Part shown: positions 17,681 through 28,764 of the stretch, piece by piece
Layout of the letters: every line of letters starts with the position of its first letter
Position numbering within the stretch: position 1 is the stretch's first letter
Source of the DNA: Paraburkholderia metrosideri
GTDB lineage: Bacteria; Pseudomonadota; Gammaproteobacteria; Burkholderiales; Burkholderiaceae
Assembly: GCF_904848625.1 (NCBI RefSeq)
Contig: NZ_CAJHCP010000012.1
Location: 124,001-188,000 of the forward strand
Direction: 5' to 3'
Length of the DNA stretch: 64,000 nucleotides
Notes under the pieces: model-generated
Database searches by the model: none
Told to the model about the DNA's origin: nothing
Seen by the model: the letters and a program-made list of their open reading frames with translations, nothing else
Program-made: the position numbers and the translations under genes

Positions 17681-18481
17681 TCAACTTAGATCGTTCTGAT
17701 AGTAATACCCGGTTGTGACATACCAACCTCGCCGGACTTCCACCGGCCGGTCCCCATAGGTATAGGACACGCGTTCGACTGACAGCAACGGAAAACCCGT
17801 AGGCACATGCAGCAGGTCGGCCACAGAAGGATCTGCCGCGACCGCGCGGATTTTCTCCGTGGCGCGAATCATGCGGGTGCCGAATTCCGTCTCGAACATC
17901 GCGTAGAGGGGACCCTTGTACTCCGATAGGCGTTCGAGCGTCAGCCCTCGAAACACGGCGCCAGGCAGCCAGATTTCGTCGAGGACCGTCACTTCGCCGT
18001 CGAACTGCAGCAAACGCTTGATCAGTACGACTGGATCGGCGGGCTTCAGATCGAGTTGACGGGCAATGTCGGCTGAGGCACGCAAACGCCGGCATTCAAG
18101 CAGGCGGCTGACGTGCGGATGTTCCGCGCCGTCATCGGCCAGTAATCTGAGGAAGCGAAACTGGGCGCGATCTTCGTTGTGCGTTGCAACAAAAGTGCCC
18201 TTGCCCTGACGGCGCACCAGCAGGTTGTCGGCGGCCAGTTCATCAATGGCTTTGCGCACGGTACCCTGGCTGACCTTGTATCTTGCCGCCAATTCGACTT
18301 CACTAGGAATGATCTCGCCCGGCTTCCATTCACCGCTCTCGAGGCTCTGCGTAATCAGCCCCTTGATCTGCTGATACAAGGGGCTAAAAGTAGGCGACGT
18401 GGCAGGAGAGTTAGCGGGTACACCTTCGCCCGCGGCGCCCTGGCCGCTTGGGTTTGTGGTATTCGCCGGGTTCGAATTCAT
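17681..18481 (-). CDS. GntR-family (HutC/UTRA) transcriptional regulator
   Basis: A 266-residue regulator with a disordered Pro/Ser/Gly N-terminal tail and a winged-helix GntR domain at about residues 34-98. The latter contains IPSEVELAARYKVSQGTVRKAIDEL and the wing RQGKGTFV. A C-terminal UTRA-type effector domain follows. It sits between the sdh operon and the divergent mdh-acnA run, so TCA genes are the obvious targets. A 16-bp palindrome 57 bp upstream of its start is a likely operator. The effector is unknown; a TCA-related or acyl metabolite is inference. Confidence 0.88.
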   Translation of the reverse strand: MNSNPANTTNPSGQGAAGEGVPANSPATSPTFSPLYQQIKGLITQSLESGEWKPGEIIPSEVELAARYKVSQGTVRKAIDELAADNLLVRRQGKGTFVATHNEDRAQFRFLRLLADDGAEHPHVSRLLECRRLRASADIARQLDLKPADPVVLIKRLLQFDGEVTVLDEIWLPGAVFRGLTLERLSEYKGPLYAMFETEFGTRMIRATEKIRAVAADPSVADLLHVPTGFPLLSVERVSYTYGDRPVEVRRGWYVTTGYYYQNDLS

Positions 18482-18974
18482 GCGCGCATTTCATCATAAA
18501 GGGGTATGGCGCGTCTAGGGTTTTCCCCGCAACAGATGTGTCTTATATAAGACATAAGATAATGTTGACTTTGTGTGTGACGACTTCTACACTCCTTGTC
18601 GAGCAAGGGTTTGCGGGGTTTTCGACGGCTGTTCGACGCAGCGTCGCGACGCTTCGGCAGCCACTGCGCACCATGCAGTTCCCTCGCAGTTCAGGTTTCG
18701 ATTCGCCGCCATTCGCTGGTCAGACGCTTGCCGAAACGCGCTGTTTGCAGGAGCCCGCACCGTGCAGCGGCTACCCCAGGCGCCACCCTGTTCCGCTCCC
18801 GCTCAGTACAGTTTTCCGGCATGGCGGTCTTGCCGCAACGCGCCGCCTGGCCCCGGCAGATTACGAGGCCGCACGCGAACAGTGAATTCCGCCGTGTTTC
18901 ATAACGCTTCGCTGAACGCGCATATAGAATGGCGTTTTCCCTAGCGTCTAACGCATCGTCCTGGAGATTTCTCA
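18482..18974. promoter_or_regulatory. divergent gntR / mdh control region
   Basis: A 493-bp region between divergent genes. It contains the 16-bp palindrome near the gntR side and AT-rich sequence around 18540-18580. Short open frames in the remainder lack ribosome-binding sites and family features. The mdh side ends with TCCTGGAG, its ribosome-binding site. Confidence 0.6.
18539..18554. promoter_or_regulatory. 16-bp perfect palindrome, likely GntR operator
   Basis: TGTCTTATATAAGACA is a perfect palindrome with the short, AT-cored, TGTC...GACA form common for HutC-type GntR operators. It lies where the regulator's own promoter should be. I did not find an equally good copy upstream of sdhC or prpC. 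Confidence 0.65.
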
Positions 18975-19958
18975 ATGGCTAAGCCCGCAAAGCGCGTTGC
19001 CGTCACCGGCGCCGCAGGTCAAATCGCTTACTCCCTGCTGTTCCGCATCGCCAATGGCGATCTGCTCGGCAAGGATCAGCCGGTTGTCCTGCAACTGCTC
19101 GACCTCCCGCAAGCGCAAGGCGCCGTCAAAGGCGTCGTGATGGAACTGGATGATTGCGCATTCCCGCTGCTGTCGGGCGTCGTGATCACCGACGACCCGA
19201 AGGTTGCATTCAAGGATGCAGACGTGGCCCTGCTGGTCGGCGCCCGCCCGCGTTCGAAAGGCATGGAGCGTAAAGACCTGCTGTCGGCTAACGCCGAAAT
19301 CTTCACGGTTCAGGGCAAGGCGCTGAACGAAGTCGCAAGCCGCGACGTGAAGGTTCTGGTGGTCGGCAACCCGGCCAACACGAACGCCTACATCGCGATG
19401 AAGTCGGCGCCGGATCTGCCGAAGAAGAACTTCACCGCCATGCTGCGTCTGGACCACAACCGCGCGCTGTCGCAACTGGCTGCCAAGTCGGGCAAGCCGG
19501 TCGCGTCGATCGAAAAGCTGGCTGTGTGGGGCAACCACTCGCCGACCATGTACCCGGACTTCCGCGTTGCAACGGCTGAAGGTCAAGACCTGACCAAGCT
19601 GATCAACGACGAAGAATGGAACCGCAACACGTTCATCCCGACCGTTGGCAAGCGCGGCGCAGCGATCATCGAAGCGCGCGGGCTGTCGTCGGCAGCGTCG
19701 GCGGCTAATGCTGCAATCGACCACGTGCGTGACTGGGTTCTGGGCACGAACGGCAAGTGGGTCACGATGGGTATCCCGTCGGACGGCTCGTATGGCATTC
19801 CGGAAGACATCATCTACGGTGTGCCGGTTACGTGCGAAAACGGCGAGTACAAGCGCGTCGAAGGCCTGGAAATCGACGCGTTCTCGCGCGAAAAGATGGA
19901 CGGCACGCTGCAGGAATTGCTGGAAGAGCGCGACGGCGTTCAACACCTGCTCGGCTAA
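18975..19958 (+). CDS. mdh: malate dehydrogenase
   Basis: Mdh interconverts malate and oxaloacetate with NAD. The 327-residue product has the Rossmann motif GAAGQIAY at residues 12-19 and the mobile loop [14 protein letters not shown] with substrate arginines. The Asp160/Arg163 pair is in RLDHNRA and catalytic His188 in WGNHSP. GGAG lies at proper spacing from the ATG. It is the first gene of the plus-strand arm, transcribed away from gntR, and is followed by its own terminator. Confidence 0.97.
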
Positions 19959-19977
19959 GCCTCTCCCCGATGCAAAT

Positions 19978-20022
19978 AAACCGGAACTCCGAAGCGTCAC
20001 CGCGGCGGATTCCGGTTTTTTT
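19978..20022 (+). terminator. Rho-independent terminator after mdh
   Basis: CCGGAA pairs with TTCCGG, and inside it TCCG pairs with CGGA around a central loop. Seven T follow. It lies 20 bp past the mdh stop, so the following genes need readthrough or their own promoter. Confidence 0.8.
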
Positions 20023-20169
20023 CGTTCGAATGCAGGGATTCACGCAATTCCACCCATTCGCAACTGATCCGAACGCGCTTTGCAATTACCTGACAGTGGT
20101 CACGATCAGGCAGAGCGCATCCGGATCATATTTTCACTCATCATCAAACCCACGCTACTGACGCCGAAG

Positions 20170-21186
20170 ATGCGCGCCCTCACCCCCGCCGAAGTACTCT
20201 TTGACGGCGAAGTGCCGCCCATTGTGCTGCCTGCCTGCGATCACTACGCCGGCAGCGAAAAGCTGATGCTGAAGTCGCTCGCGTTGCAGCAGCAACTCGG
20301 TCCGGTCTTCGACATCACGCTCGATTGCGAAGACGGTGCGCAGGTCGGCCGCGAGGCAGAGCATGCGGAGCTGGTCGCATCGCTGCTGGGCAGCGAGCAT
20401 GACCGGTTTGGGCGCGTCGGCGTGCGGATTCACGACTTCGATCATCCGCACTGGCGCGACGACGTCCGCCTCGTTCTGCGCGCCGCAAAGCGAGCGCCCG
20501 CTTACATCACGCTGCCCAAAATCCGCAACGTTCCCGATGCTGCCGAAATGGTCGCGTTCATCGAGGCAACACGGCGCGAACTCGGCATCGCGCAACCGGT
20601 TCCGGTGCAACTGCTGGTCGAGACCCACGGCGCACTCACGCGAGTCTTCGATCTGGCCGCCCTGCCGGGCGTCGAAGCGCTGAGCTTCGGGCTGATGGAC
20701 TTTGTCTCCGCGCACAACGGCGCGATTCCCGATACCGCCATGCGCTCGCCCGGTCAGTTCGATCACCCGCTGGTGCGGCGCGCAAAGCTGGAAATTTCGG
20801 CGGCCTGTCATGCATTCGGCAAAGTGCCGTCGCATAACGTCAGCACGGAAGTGCGCGACATGAGCGTGGTCGCCAACGACGCCGCGCGAGCCCGCAACGA
20901 GTTCGGCTACACGCGCATGTGGAGCATTCACCCGGCGCAGGTCGAGGCGATCGTCGCCGCGTTTGCGCCGCGCGACGAGGAAATCGCCACCGCCACCGAA
21001 ATCCTGCTGGCCGCGCAGTCCGCGCAATGGGGACCGACGCGCCACCACGACACGCTGCATGATCGCGCGAGTTATCGCTATTACTGGTCGGTGCTGCGCC
21101 GTGCGCAAGCCACGGGCCGCGCGCTTCCGCAAGACGCCGCGCCGCTTTTCGCGGGAGTGGGCGCTAACGGACAAGCGGCGTCATGA
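20170..21186 (+). CDS. HpcH/HpaI aldolase / citrate lyase beta-like (CoA ester lyase)
   Basis: A 338-residue member of the CitE-like TIM-barrel family, which cleaves or hydrolyses CoA thioesters such as malyl-, citramalyl- or citryl-CoA. Typical segments are the metal-binding FDITLDCEDGAQVGRE, the AYITLPKIRN strand, VQLLVETHGALTRV and LSFGLMDFVSAH. A C-terminal region with RMWSIHPAQV is like the malyl-CoA lyase group. I chose the first ATG (MRALTPAEVLF); the ribosome-binding site is weak. No citrate lyase alpha or gamma subunit is nearby, so true citrate lyase is unlikely. The exact substrate cannot be read from sequence. Confidence 0.85.
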   Translation: MRALTPAEVLFDGEVPPIVLPACDHYAGSEKLMLKSLALQQQLGPVFDITLDCEDGAQVGREAEHAELVASLLGSEHDRFGRVGVRIHDFDHPHWRDDVRLVLRAAKRAPAYITLPKIRNVPDAAEMVAFIEATRRELGIAQPVPVQLLVETHGALTRVFDLAALPGVEALSFGLMDFVSAHNGAIPDTAMRSPGQFDHPLVRRAKLEISAACHAFGKVPSHNVSTEVRDMSVVANDAARARNEFGYTRMWSIHPAQVEAIVAAFAPRDEEIATATEILLAAQSAQWGPTRHHDTLHDRASYRYYWSVLRRAQATGRALPQDAAPLFAGVGANGQAAS

Positions 21187-21369
21187 GCGTTCGGAGTCAG
21201 GCGGCTAGCGCACGGGTTTCGCTGACAAGCAGCCATGCGATTGCGCGCGGTGCGGCCTACACCGAAGACAGCATTGGCCGTTTTGGCAGGGAACTAGCAT
21301 CGAACACGCGGTTCACACAGCGGTAACACGCAGGCTCAAAGCACGCAGGCCCAAAGGAGATGGCGGGAG

Positions 21370-22557
21370 ATGAGTGAGACGACGCAATCCGCAGACGCAC
21401 AAGGCGGGAACACGCCCCAAAGCGGCTTCAAACCGAAGAAATCCGTCGCGCTGTCTGGCGTGACGGCGGGCAACACCGCGCTGTGCACGGTCGGCAAGAC
21501 CGGTAACGATCTGCACTACCGGGGCTACGACATTCTCGACATCGCCAGCGCGTGTGAATTCGAGGAGATCGCCTATCTGCTGGTCCACGAAAAGCTGCCC
21601 ACGCAGGCCGAACTGACTGCGTACAAGGCCAAGCTCAAGGGCATGCGCGGGCTGCCCGCGAACGTCAAGGCCGCGCTCGAATGGATCCCCGCCGCCGCCC
21701 ATCCGATGGACGTGATGCGCACCGGCGTGTCCGTGCTCGGCACCGTGCTGCCGGAGAAGGACGATCACAATCTGCCCGGCGCACGCGATATCGCCGACAA
21801 GCTGATGGCCTCGCTCGGCTCGATGTTGCTGTACTGGTATCACTACTCGCACAACGGCAAGCGCATCGAGGTCGAGACCGACGACGATTCGATCGGGGGC
21901 CATTTCCTGCATCTGCTGCATGGCGTGGAGCCGTCGAAGGCGTGGGTCGACGCGATGCACGTATCGCTGAACCTGTACGCCGAGCATGAATTCAACGCGT
22001 CGACGTTCACGGGCCGCGTGATCGCCGGCACAGGGTCGGACATTTACTCGGCGATCACCGGCGCGATCGGCGCGCTGCGCGGCCCGAAACACGGCGGCGC
22101 CAACGAAGTCGCGTTCGAGATCCAGTCGCGCTATCAAACGCCCGACCAGGCCGAAGCCGACATCCGCCGGCGCGTCGAGAACAAGGAAGTGGTGATCGGC
22201 TTCGGTCACCCTGTTTATACGATCTCCGATCCGCGCAACAAGGTCATCAAGGAAGTCGCGAAGAAGCTGTCGAAGGAAGCAGGCGACACGAAGCTGTTCA
22301 GCATCGCGGAGCGGCTCGAATCGGTGATGTGGGAAGCGAAGAAGATGTTCCCGAATCTCGACTGGTTCAGCGCGGTGTCGTATCACATGATGGGCGTGCC
22401 GACGGCAATGTTTACGCCGCTCTTCGTGATCGCACGCACGGCCGGCTGGAGCGCGCACATCATCGAGCAGCGGGTCGACAACAAGATCATTCGACCCAGC
22501 GCGAATTACACCGGACCCGAGAATTTAAAGTACCTGCCGCTAAATAGGAGAAAATAG
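21370..22557 (+). CDS. prpC: 2-methylcitrate synthase / citrate synthase paralogue
   Basis: A 395-residue citrate-synthase-fold enzyme. Catalytic residues are His241 (GPKHGGANEVAFE), His280 (GFGHPVYTISDPRN) and Asp331 (NLDWFSAVSYHMMG); the SYHMMG form is typical of PrpC. It condenses propionyl-CoA with oxaloacetate and usually retains some citrate synthase activity. It precedes a PrpD-family gene, but prpB, acnD and prpF are not in the window. The setting is a TCA cluster rather than a classical prp operon. AGGAG precedes the ATG. Confidence 0.88.
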   Translation: MSETTQSADAQGGNTPQSGFKPKKSVALSGVTAGNTALCTVGKTGNDLHYRGYDILDIASACEFEEIAYLLVHEKLPTQAELTAYKAKLKGMRGLPANVKAALEWIPAAAHPMDVMRTGVSVLGTVLPEKDDHNLPGARDIADKLMASLGSMLLYWYHYSHNGKRIEVETDDDSIGGHFLHLLHGVEPSKAWVDAMHVSLNLYAEHEFNASTFTGRVIAGTGSDIYSAITGAIGALRGPKHGGANEVAFEIQSRYQTPDQAEADIRRRVENKEVVIGFGHPVYTISDPRNKVIKEVAKKLSKEAGDTKLFSIAERLESVMWEAKKMFPNLDWFSAVSYHMMGVPTAMFTPLFVIARTAGWSAHIIEQRVDNKIIRPSANYTGPENLKYLPLNRRK

Positions 22558-22661
22558 CGGTCGCTGTGCGCTTTCGAAGCGCGTGCAGTTCAACCCACGC
22601 GGTCGCCAGGACCGGTAGCCCGCGTAATGTTTAACTGAAATTAGATAGAAAGGTTTTCTCC

Positions 22662-23174
22662 ATGAAAAAGCTGATGATCGCCGCCGTGATTGGCGCCCTG
22701 TCCACGACGATGCTGTCCGTCTCGACGGAAGCCAGCGCGCAAACAGCGACCACCACCGCAAAGCCGGCAGCAAAGAAGGCCGTGGCAAAGCGCCCGGAAC
22801 CGCGTCGCCTGATCAAGCGCAAAGCCAACCCGGCCAAGGAAGCGAAGGTTGATCCGGTACCGGACGGCTCGGAAAAGTGGTCGTGTGCCGAAGGTCTGGC
22901 ATTCGACCTGAAGGGCGACATGAAGCGTGACCAGATCGTTACCGTCCACTGGGCTAACAAAAATTACAGCCTGCCGCGCGAAGTGACTACGACGGGCGCA
23001 GACCGCTTCCACGACGCTGCAACCGGCATGGATCTGGTCGTGATCCCGACCAAGGCAATGCTGTTCCAGGACAAAGACAGCTCGCGTCTGGCCGACGAAT
23101 GCAAGACGGCAGCAATGACGCAAGGCGCACCGGCTCCGACCCAATCGAACGCGATTAACCGGACCACCAACTAA
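22662..23174 (+). CDS. exported protein with MliC/lysozyme-inhibitor-like C-terminus
   Basis: A 170-residue secreted protein. It has a signal peptide cleaved near EASAQ, a basic Ala/Lys/Pro linker to about residue 65, and a compact C-terminal domain with two cysteines (WSCAEG and ADECK). The spacing of the Cys residues, the central strand VHWANKNYSLPREV, TGADRF and the LVVIPTKAMLF strand resemble the MliC-type lysozyme inhibitor fold. That resemblance is weak and unverified. AAAGG lies 8 nt before the ATG. It sits between prpC and prpD on the same strand, an odd place for an envelope protein. Confidence 0.75.
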   Translation: MKKLMIAAVIGALSTTMLSVSTEASAQTATTTAKPAAKKAVAKRPEPRRLIKRKANPAKEAKVDPVPDGSEKWSCAEGLAFDLKGDMKRDQIVTVHWANKNYSLPREVTTTGADRFHDAATGMDLVVIPTKAMLFQDKDSSRLADECKTAAMTQGAPAPTQSNAINRTTN

Positions 23175-23199
23175 TCGACGTCATCAGGAACGCTCCCCG

Positions 23200-24651
23200 A
23201 TGTCCGCTCCGGTTTCCAACGTGCGACCCGACCCGGATTCTGTCCTCGTCGATATCGTCGACTACGTGCTGGATTTCCCGATCGACAGCAAGCTCGCGCT
23301 GGAAACCGCGCGCCATTGCCTGATCGATACGCTCGGCTGCGGACTCGAGGCGCTCTCCTACCCGGCCTGCACCAAGCTGATGGGACCGATCGTGCCGGGC
23401 ACGATCGTCCCCAACGGCGCAAAGGTGCCGGGCACGTCGTTCCAGCTGGATCCCGTTCAGGCTGCCTTCAACATTGGCGCCATGATCCGCTGGCTCGATT
23501 TCAACGACACCTGGCTTGCCGCCGAATGGGGGCATCCGTCCGACAACCTCGGCGGAATTCTCGCGACAGCCGACTGGCTCTCGCGCAGTGCCATCGCAGC
23601 GGGCAAAGCGCTGCTGACGATGAAAGACGTGTTGATCGCGATGATCAAGGCGCACGAAATTCAAGGCTGTATCGCGCTCGAAAATTCCTTCAACAAGGTC
23701 GGGCTCGATCATGTGTTGCTGGTGAAACTGGCGTCAACGGCGGTGGTCGGTCAAATGATCGGCCTTTCGCGTGACGAATTGATCAACGCAGTGTCGCAGG
23801 CTTTTGTCGACGGCCAGGCGTTGCGCACGTACCGCCATGCGCCGAATACCGGTTCGCGCAAATCCTGGGCCGCAGGCGATGCAACGTCGCGCGCCGTGCG
23901 TCTCGCGCTGATGTCGAAAACCGGCGAGATGGGCTATCCGTCGGTACTCACGGCGAAGACGTGGGGCTTTTACGATGTGCTGTTCAACGGCAACGCGTTC
24001 AGATTTCAACGTCCGTACGGCTCGTACGTGATGGAAAACGTACTCTTCAAGATTTCTTTTCCGGCAGAATTCCATGCGCAGACCGCGGTGGAAGCGGCGA
24101 TTACGTTGCACGCGCAACTCGCAGCACAAGGCCGTAACGTAGAGGAAATCAGCAAGATCACGATCCGGACACACGAAGCCGCGATCCGTATCATCGATAA
24201 AAAAGGCCCGCTGAACAATCCGGCCGACCGCGATCATTGCATCCAGTACATGATCGCCGTACCGCTGATCCACGGTCGCCTGACGGCGGCGGATTACGAA
24301 GATTCGGTCGCGCAGGACGCGCGCATCGATGTGCTGCGAACCAAGATGGAATGCGTCGAAGATGCGCAGTTCACGCAGGATTATCACGATCCCGAGAAGC
24401 GTTCGATCGCCAATGCACTGACGATCGAATTCAACGACGGATCGGCGTTCGGTGAAGTCGTAGTCGAATACCCGATCGGTCATAAGCGTCGCCGCGAGGA
24501 CGGAATTCCGTTGCTGGTCGAGAAGTTCAGGACCAACCTCGCACGGCGCTTTCCGCTCAGGCAACAACTGGCGATTCTCGACGTGTCGCTCGATCAGCCC
24601 AGGCTCGAAGCCATGCCGGTCAATGAATATGTCGATCTTTACGTCATCTAG
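23200..24651 (+). CDS. prpD: MmgE/PrpD-family 2-methylcitrate dehydratase
   Basis: PrpD dehydrates 2-methylcitrate to 2-methyl-cis-aconitate. The 483-residue product has the all-helical MmgE/PrpD start (FPIDSKLALETARHCLIDTLGC) and the conserved WLDFNDTWLAAEWGHPSDN, HEIQGCIALENSFNKVGLDHV and HAPNTGSRKSWAAGDATSRAV stretches. With acnA directly downstream, dehydration by PrpD and rehydration by aconitase could be coupled. AGGAA precedes the ATG. It starts 25 bp after the MliC-like gene. Confidence 0.93.
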   Translation: MSAPVSNVRPDPDSVLVDIVDYVLDFPIDSKLALETARHCLIDTLGCGLEALSYPACTKLMGPIVPGTIVPNGAKVPGTSFQLDPVQAAFNIGAMIRWLDFNDTWLAAEWGHPSDNLGGILATADWLSRSAIAAGKALLTMKDVLIAMIKAHEIQGCIALENSFNKVGLDHVLLVKLASTAVVGQMIGLSRDELINAVSQAFVDGQALRTYRHAPNTGSRKSWAAGDATSRAVRLALMSKTGEMGYPSVLTAKTWGFYDVLFNGNAFRFQRPYGSYVMENVLFKISFPAEFHAQTAVEAAITLHAQLAAQGRNVEEISKITIRTHEAAIRIIDKKGPLNNPADRDHCIQYMIAVPLIHGRLTAADYEDSVAQDARIDVLRTKMECVEDAQFTQDYHDPEKRSIANALTIEFNDGSAFGEVVVEYPIGHKRRREDGIPLLVEKFRTNLARRFPLRQQLAILDVSLDQPRLEAMPVNEYVDLYVI

Positions 24652-24692
24652 TTGAGTACTTGTAGTTCCGCGATCAAACCAAGGAAAACACC

Positions 24693-27410
<2,718 letters not shown>

Positions 27411-27502
27411 GCTCGACCTAGTTCAGTTCGACCTCGCGGCAAAGCAAACGGCTTGGCTGTTTTGCAGGGGCTGCGTCCTGTGGAGGGCGCAGCCGACTTT
27501 GA

Positions 27503-27529
27503 AGCCCGACCTCTGGTCGGGCTTTTTTT
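27503..27529 (+). terminator. Rho-independent terminator after acnA
   Basis: AGCCCGACC pairs perfectly with GGTCGGGCT around a TCT loop and runs into eight T. It ends the plus-strand metabolic cluster. Confidence 0.93.
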
Positions 27530-27533
27530 GTTT

Positions 27534-27577
27534 GCGGTTTGGGGGGCGGTTTGGGGGGCGGTTTGGGGGGCGGTTCG
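27534..27577. repeat. 12-bp G-rich tandem repeat with four G tracts
   Basis: Three tandem copies of CGGTTTGGGGGG plus a partial fourth lie between the acnA terminator and the stop codon of the converging minus-strand gene. The plus strand has three runs of six G and flanking GG pairs, so a G-quadruplex is possible. The repeat lies just outside the minus-strand coding frame. Confidence 0.85.
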
Positions 27578-28762
27578 TTAGGGCCGAGCTGCGTCGGTGT
27601 CGAACGCGTGGGGGTTGTCCGTGATCCTGCGATGCGTGAGGGCGGCGTTCCACGTAGCGTCGGCCGGCGTTGCGGGGACGCTGGCGCGGGTCGTGGTTGT
27701 CGAGGTCGTAGCTGTCGAGGTCGCAGCCACTGAGGCTTGCCGTTGTTGTGCGGCCCAGTTGAGCAACGCGGCCTGTTCGGGTGCCGCTTTAGTTGAAAGC
27801 GCGCGTGCGGTCCATTCAGGTTGCATTGATGCGGCAGGCTGTGCAGACGGTGCAACTGCTCGGCTCATCATCAGGCGATCGTCGATCTGCGCCTCGCTCA
27901 GGTGCAACATTGACTGGCCGCGACGGGCGCTCTCGCCCACCCTGGCGCTATGTCGAGTAGCGACGTCGGGAGTCAACGCTCCGGCGGTTTTGTACGACTC
28001 CCTGTGCCGTGACGACGTCGGACGCTCAGCTGCACGCGCAGCCTGATGCGTTGGACTGGTCTTAACCGAACGTACCGCCTGCTGCGACGTCATTGATGTG
28101 GACGAGTTCTGTGCCTGCAACCCGGTCAACGATTCAACCGGACGCGCGGCACGATGCACCGGGTTGCGCGCTGTCGCCGCATCCTTCACGACCGTGGGCG
28201 CAATCTTGATCGCAAGTTGTGACGGTGGGTCCTGTTTTTCCGAACCGGCCGCACCTGACTGCGCTATCACCGCGCTGCCACCCTTTTCAGCGTCACGCAT
28301 TACGCTGATTGTCAGTAACCAGGCCAGCGCGATACCAGTGACGGCGAAGATTGCCGCCCCCAACATGTAATCTTTGCGCGATGAACGCGCAGGTGTTTTT
28401 CCCGCGTCGAGGTAGTACCTTGCTTCGGCCAGTTGTGCGTTGAAATGAGTGGAGTAGTCGCGTGGCTGTCGCACCTTGTAAAAGAAACGAAACAGGGTGC
28501 CAGGCGGAAGCGGCCTTTGGCGCACCGGCGCCTTGTGCCTTATCGCACGGCGGATCGTTTGTTGTGCCGCGATAGCGGTGACGTGTTGCGCCGCGTGTTG
28601 CGCGTCGTGTTCCGCCGCACGTTGCGCCGCACGTTGCATCTCGCGCTGCGGAGCGGTTCGCGCTGATTGTCGTCGCGAACCAAACGGGGGCGGCAAGCCG
28701 CGAAGCAGTCGCGCGTCCGGAAGCGCAAGATCGCCTTCAATCAAGGCCAAAGGTCGAGTCAT
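27578..28762 (-). CDS. unrecognised single-pass membrane protein of the adhesin regulatory operon
   Basis: A 394-residue protein I do not recognise. The first 90 residues are Arg/Ala/Gln-rich with a low-complexity AAEHDAQHAAQHV run. A moderately conserved-looking stretch LFRFFYKVRQPRDYSTHFNAQLAEARYYLDAG follows, then one membrane helix (about 130-152, AAIFAVTGIALAWLLTISV). After it comes a long Ser/Thr/Ala/Arg-rich periplasmic tail with no visible domain. It starts 2 bp after the kinase-like gene stop, so it is the third gene of a regulator-kinase operon. A membrane partner of the sensor or an envelope-spanning factor is possible but unproven. Confidence 0.75.
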   Translation of the reverse strand: MTRPLALIEGDLALPDARLLRGLPPPFGSRRQSARTAPQREMQRAAQRAAEHDAQHAAQHVTAIAAQQTIRRAIRHKAPVRQRPLPPGTLFRFFYKVRQPRDYSTHFNAQLAEARYYLDAGKTPARSSRKDYMLGAAIFAVTGIALAWLLTISVMRDAEKGGSAVIAQSGAAGSEKQDPPSQLAIKIAPTVVKDAATARNPVHRAARPVESLTGLQAQNSSTSMTSQQAVRSVKTSPTHQAARAAERPTSSRHRESYKTAGALTPDVATRHSARVGESARRGQSMLHLSEAQIDDRLMMSRAVAPSAQPAASMQPEWTARALSTKAAPEQAALLNWAAQQRQASVAATSTATTSTTTTRASVPATPADATWNAALTHRRITDNPHAFDTDAARP

Positions 28763-28764
28763 TC

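Noticed and set aside
18596..18904. Several 100-codon frames between gntR and mdh
   Set aside because: Overlapping frames on both strands with no ribosome-binding site or conserved feature; more likely control-region sequence.
20080..20169. N-terminal extension of the CitE-like lyase from a TTG
   Set aside because: The 30 extra residues are unlike the family and the frame begins with a TTG lacking a ribosome-binding site.
27534..27577. Homopolymer-rich repeat considered as a phase-variation switch for the 394-residue protein
   Set aside because: The repeat lies just downstream of that gene's TAA stop, so slippage in it cannot change the reading frame of the protein.
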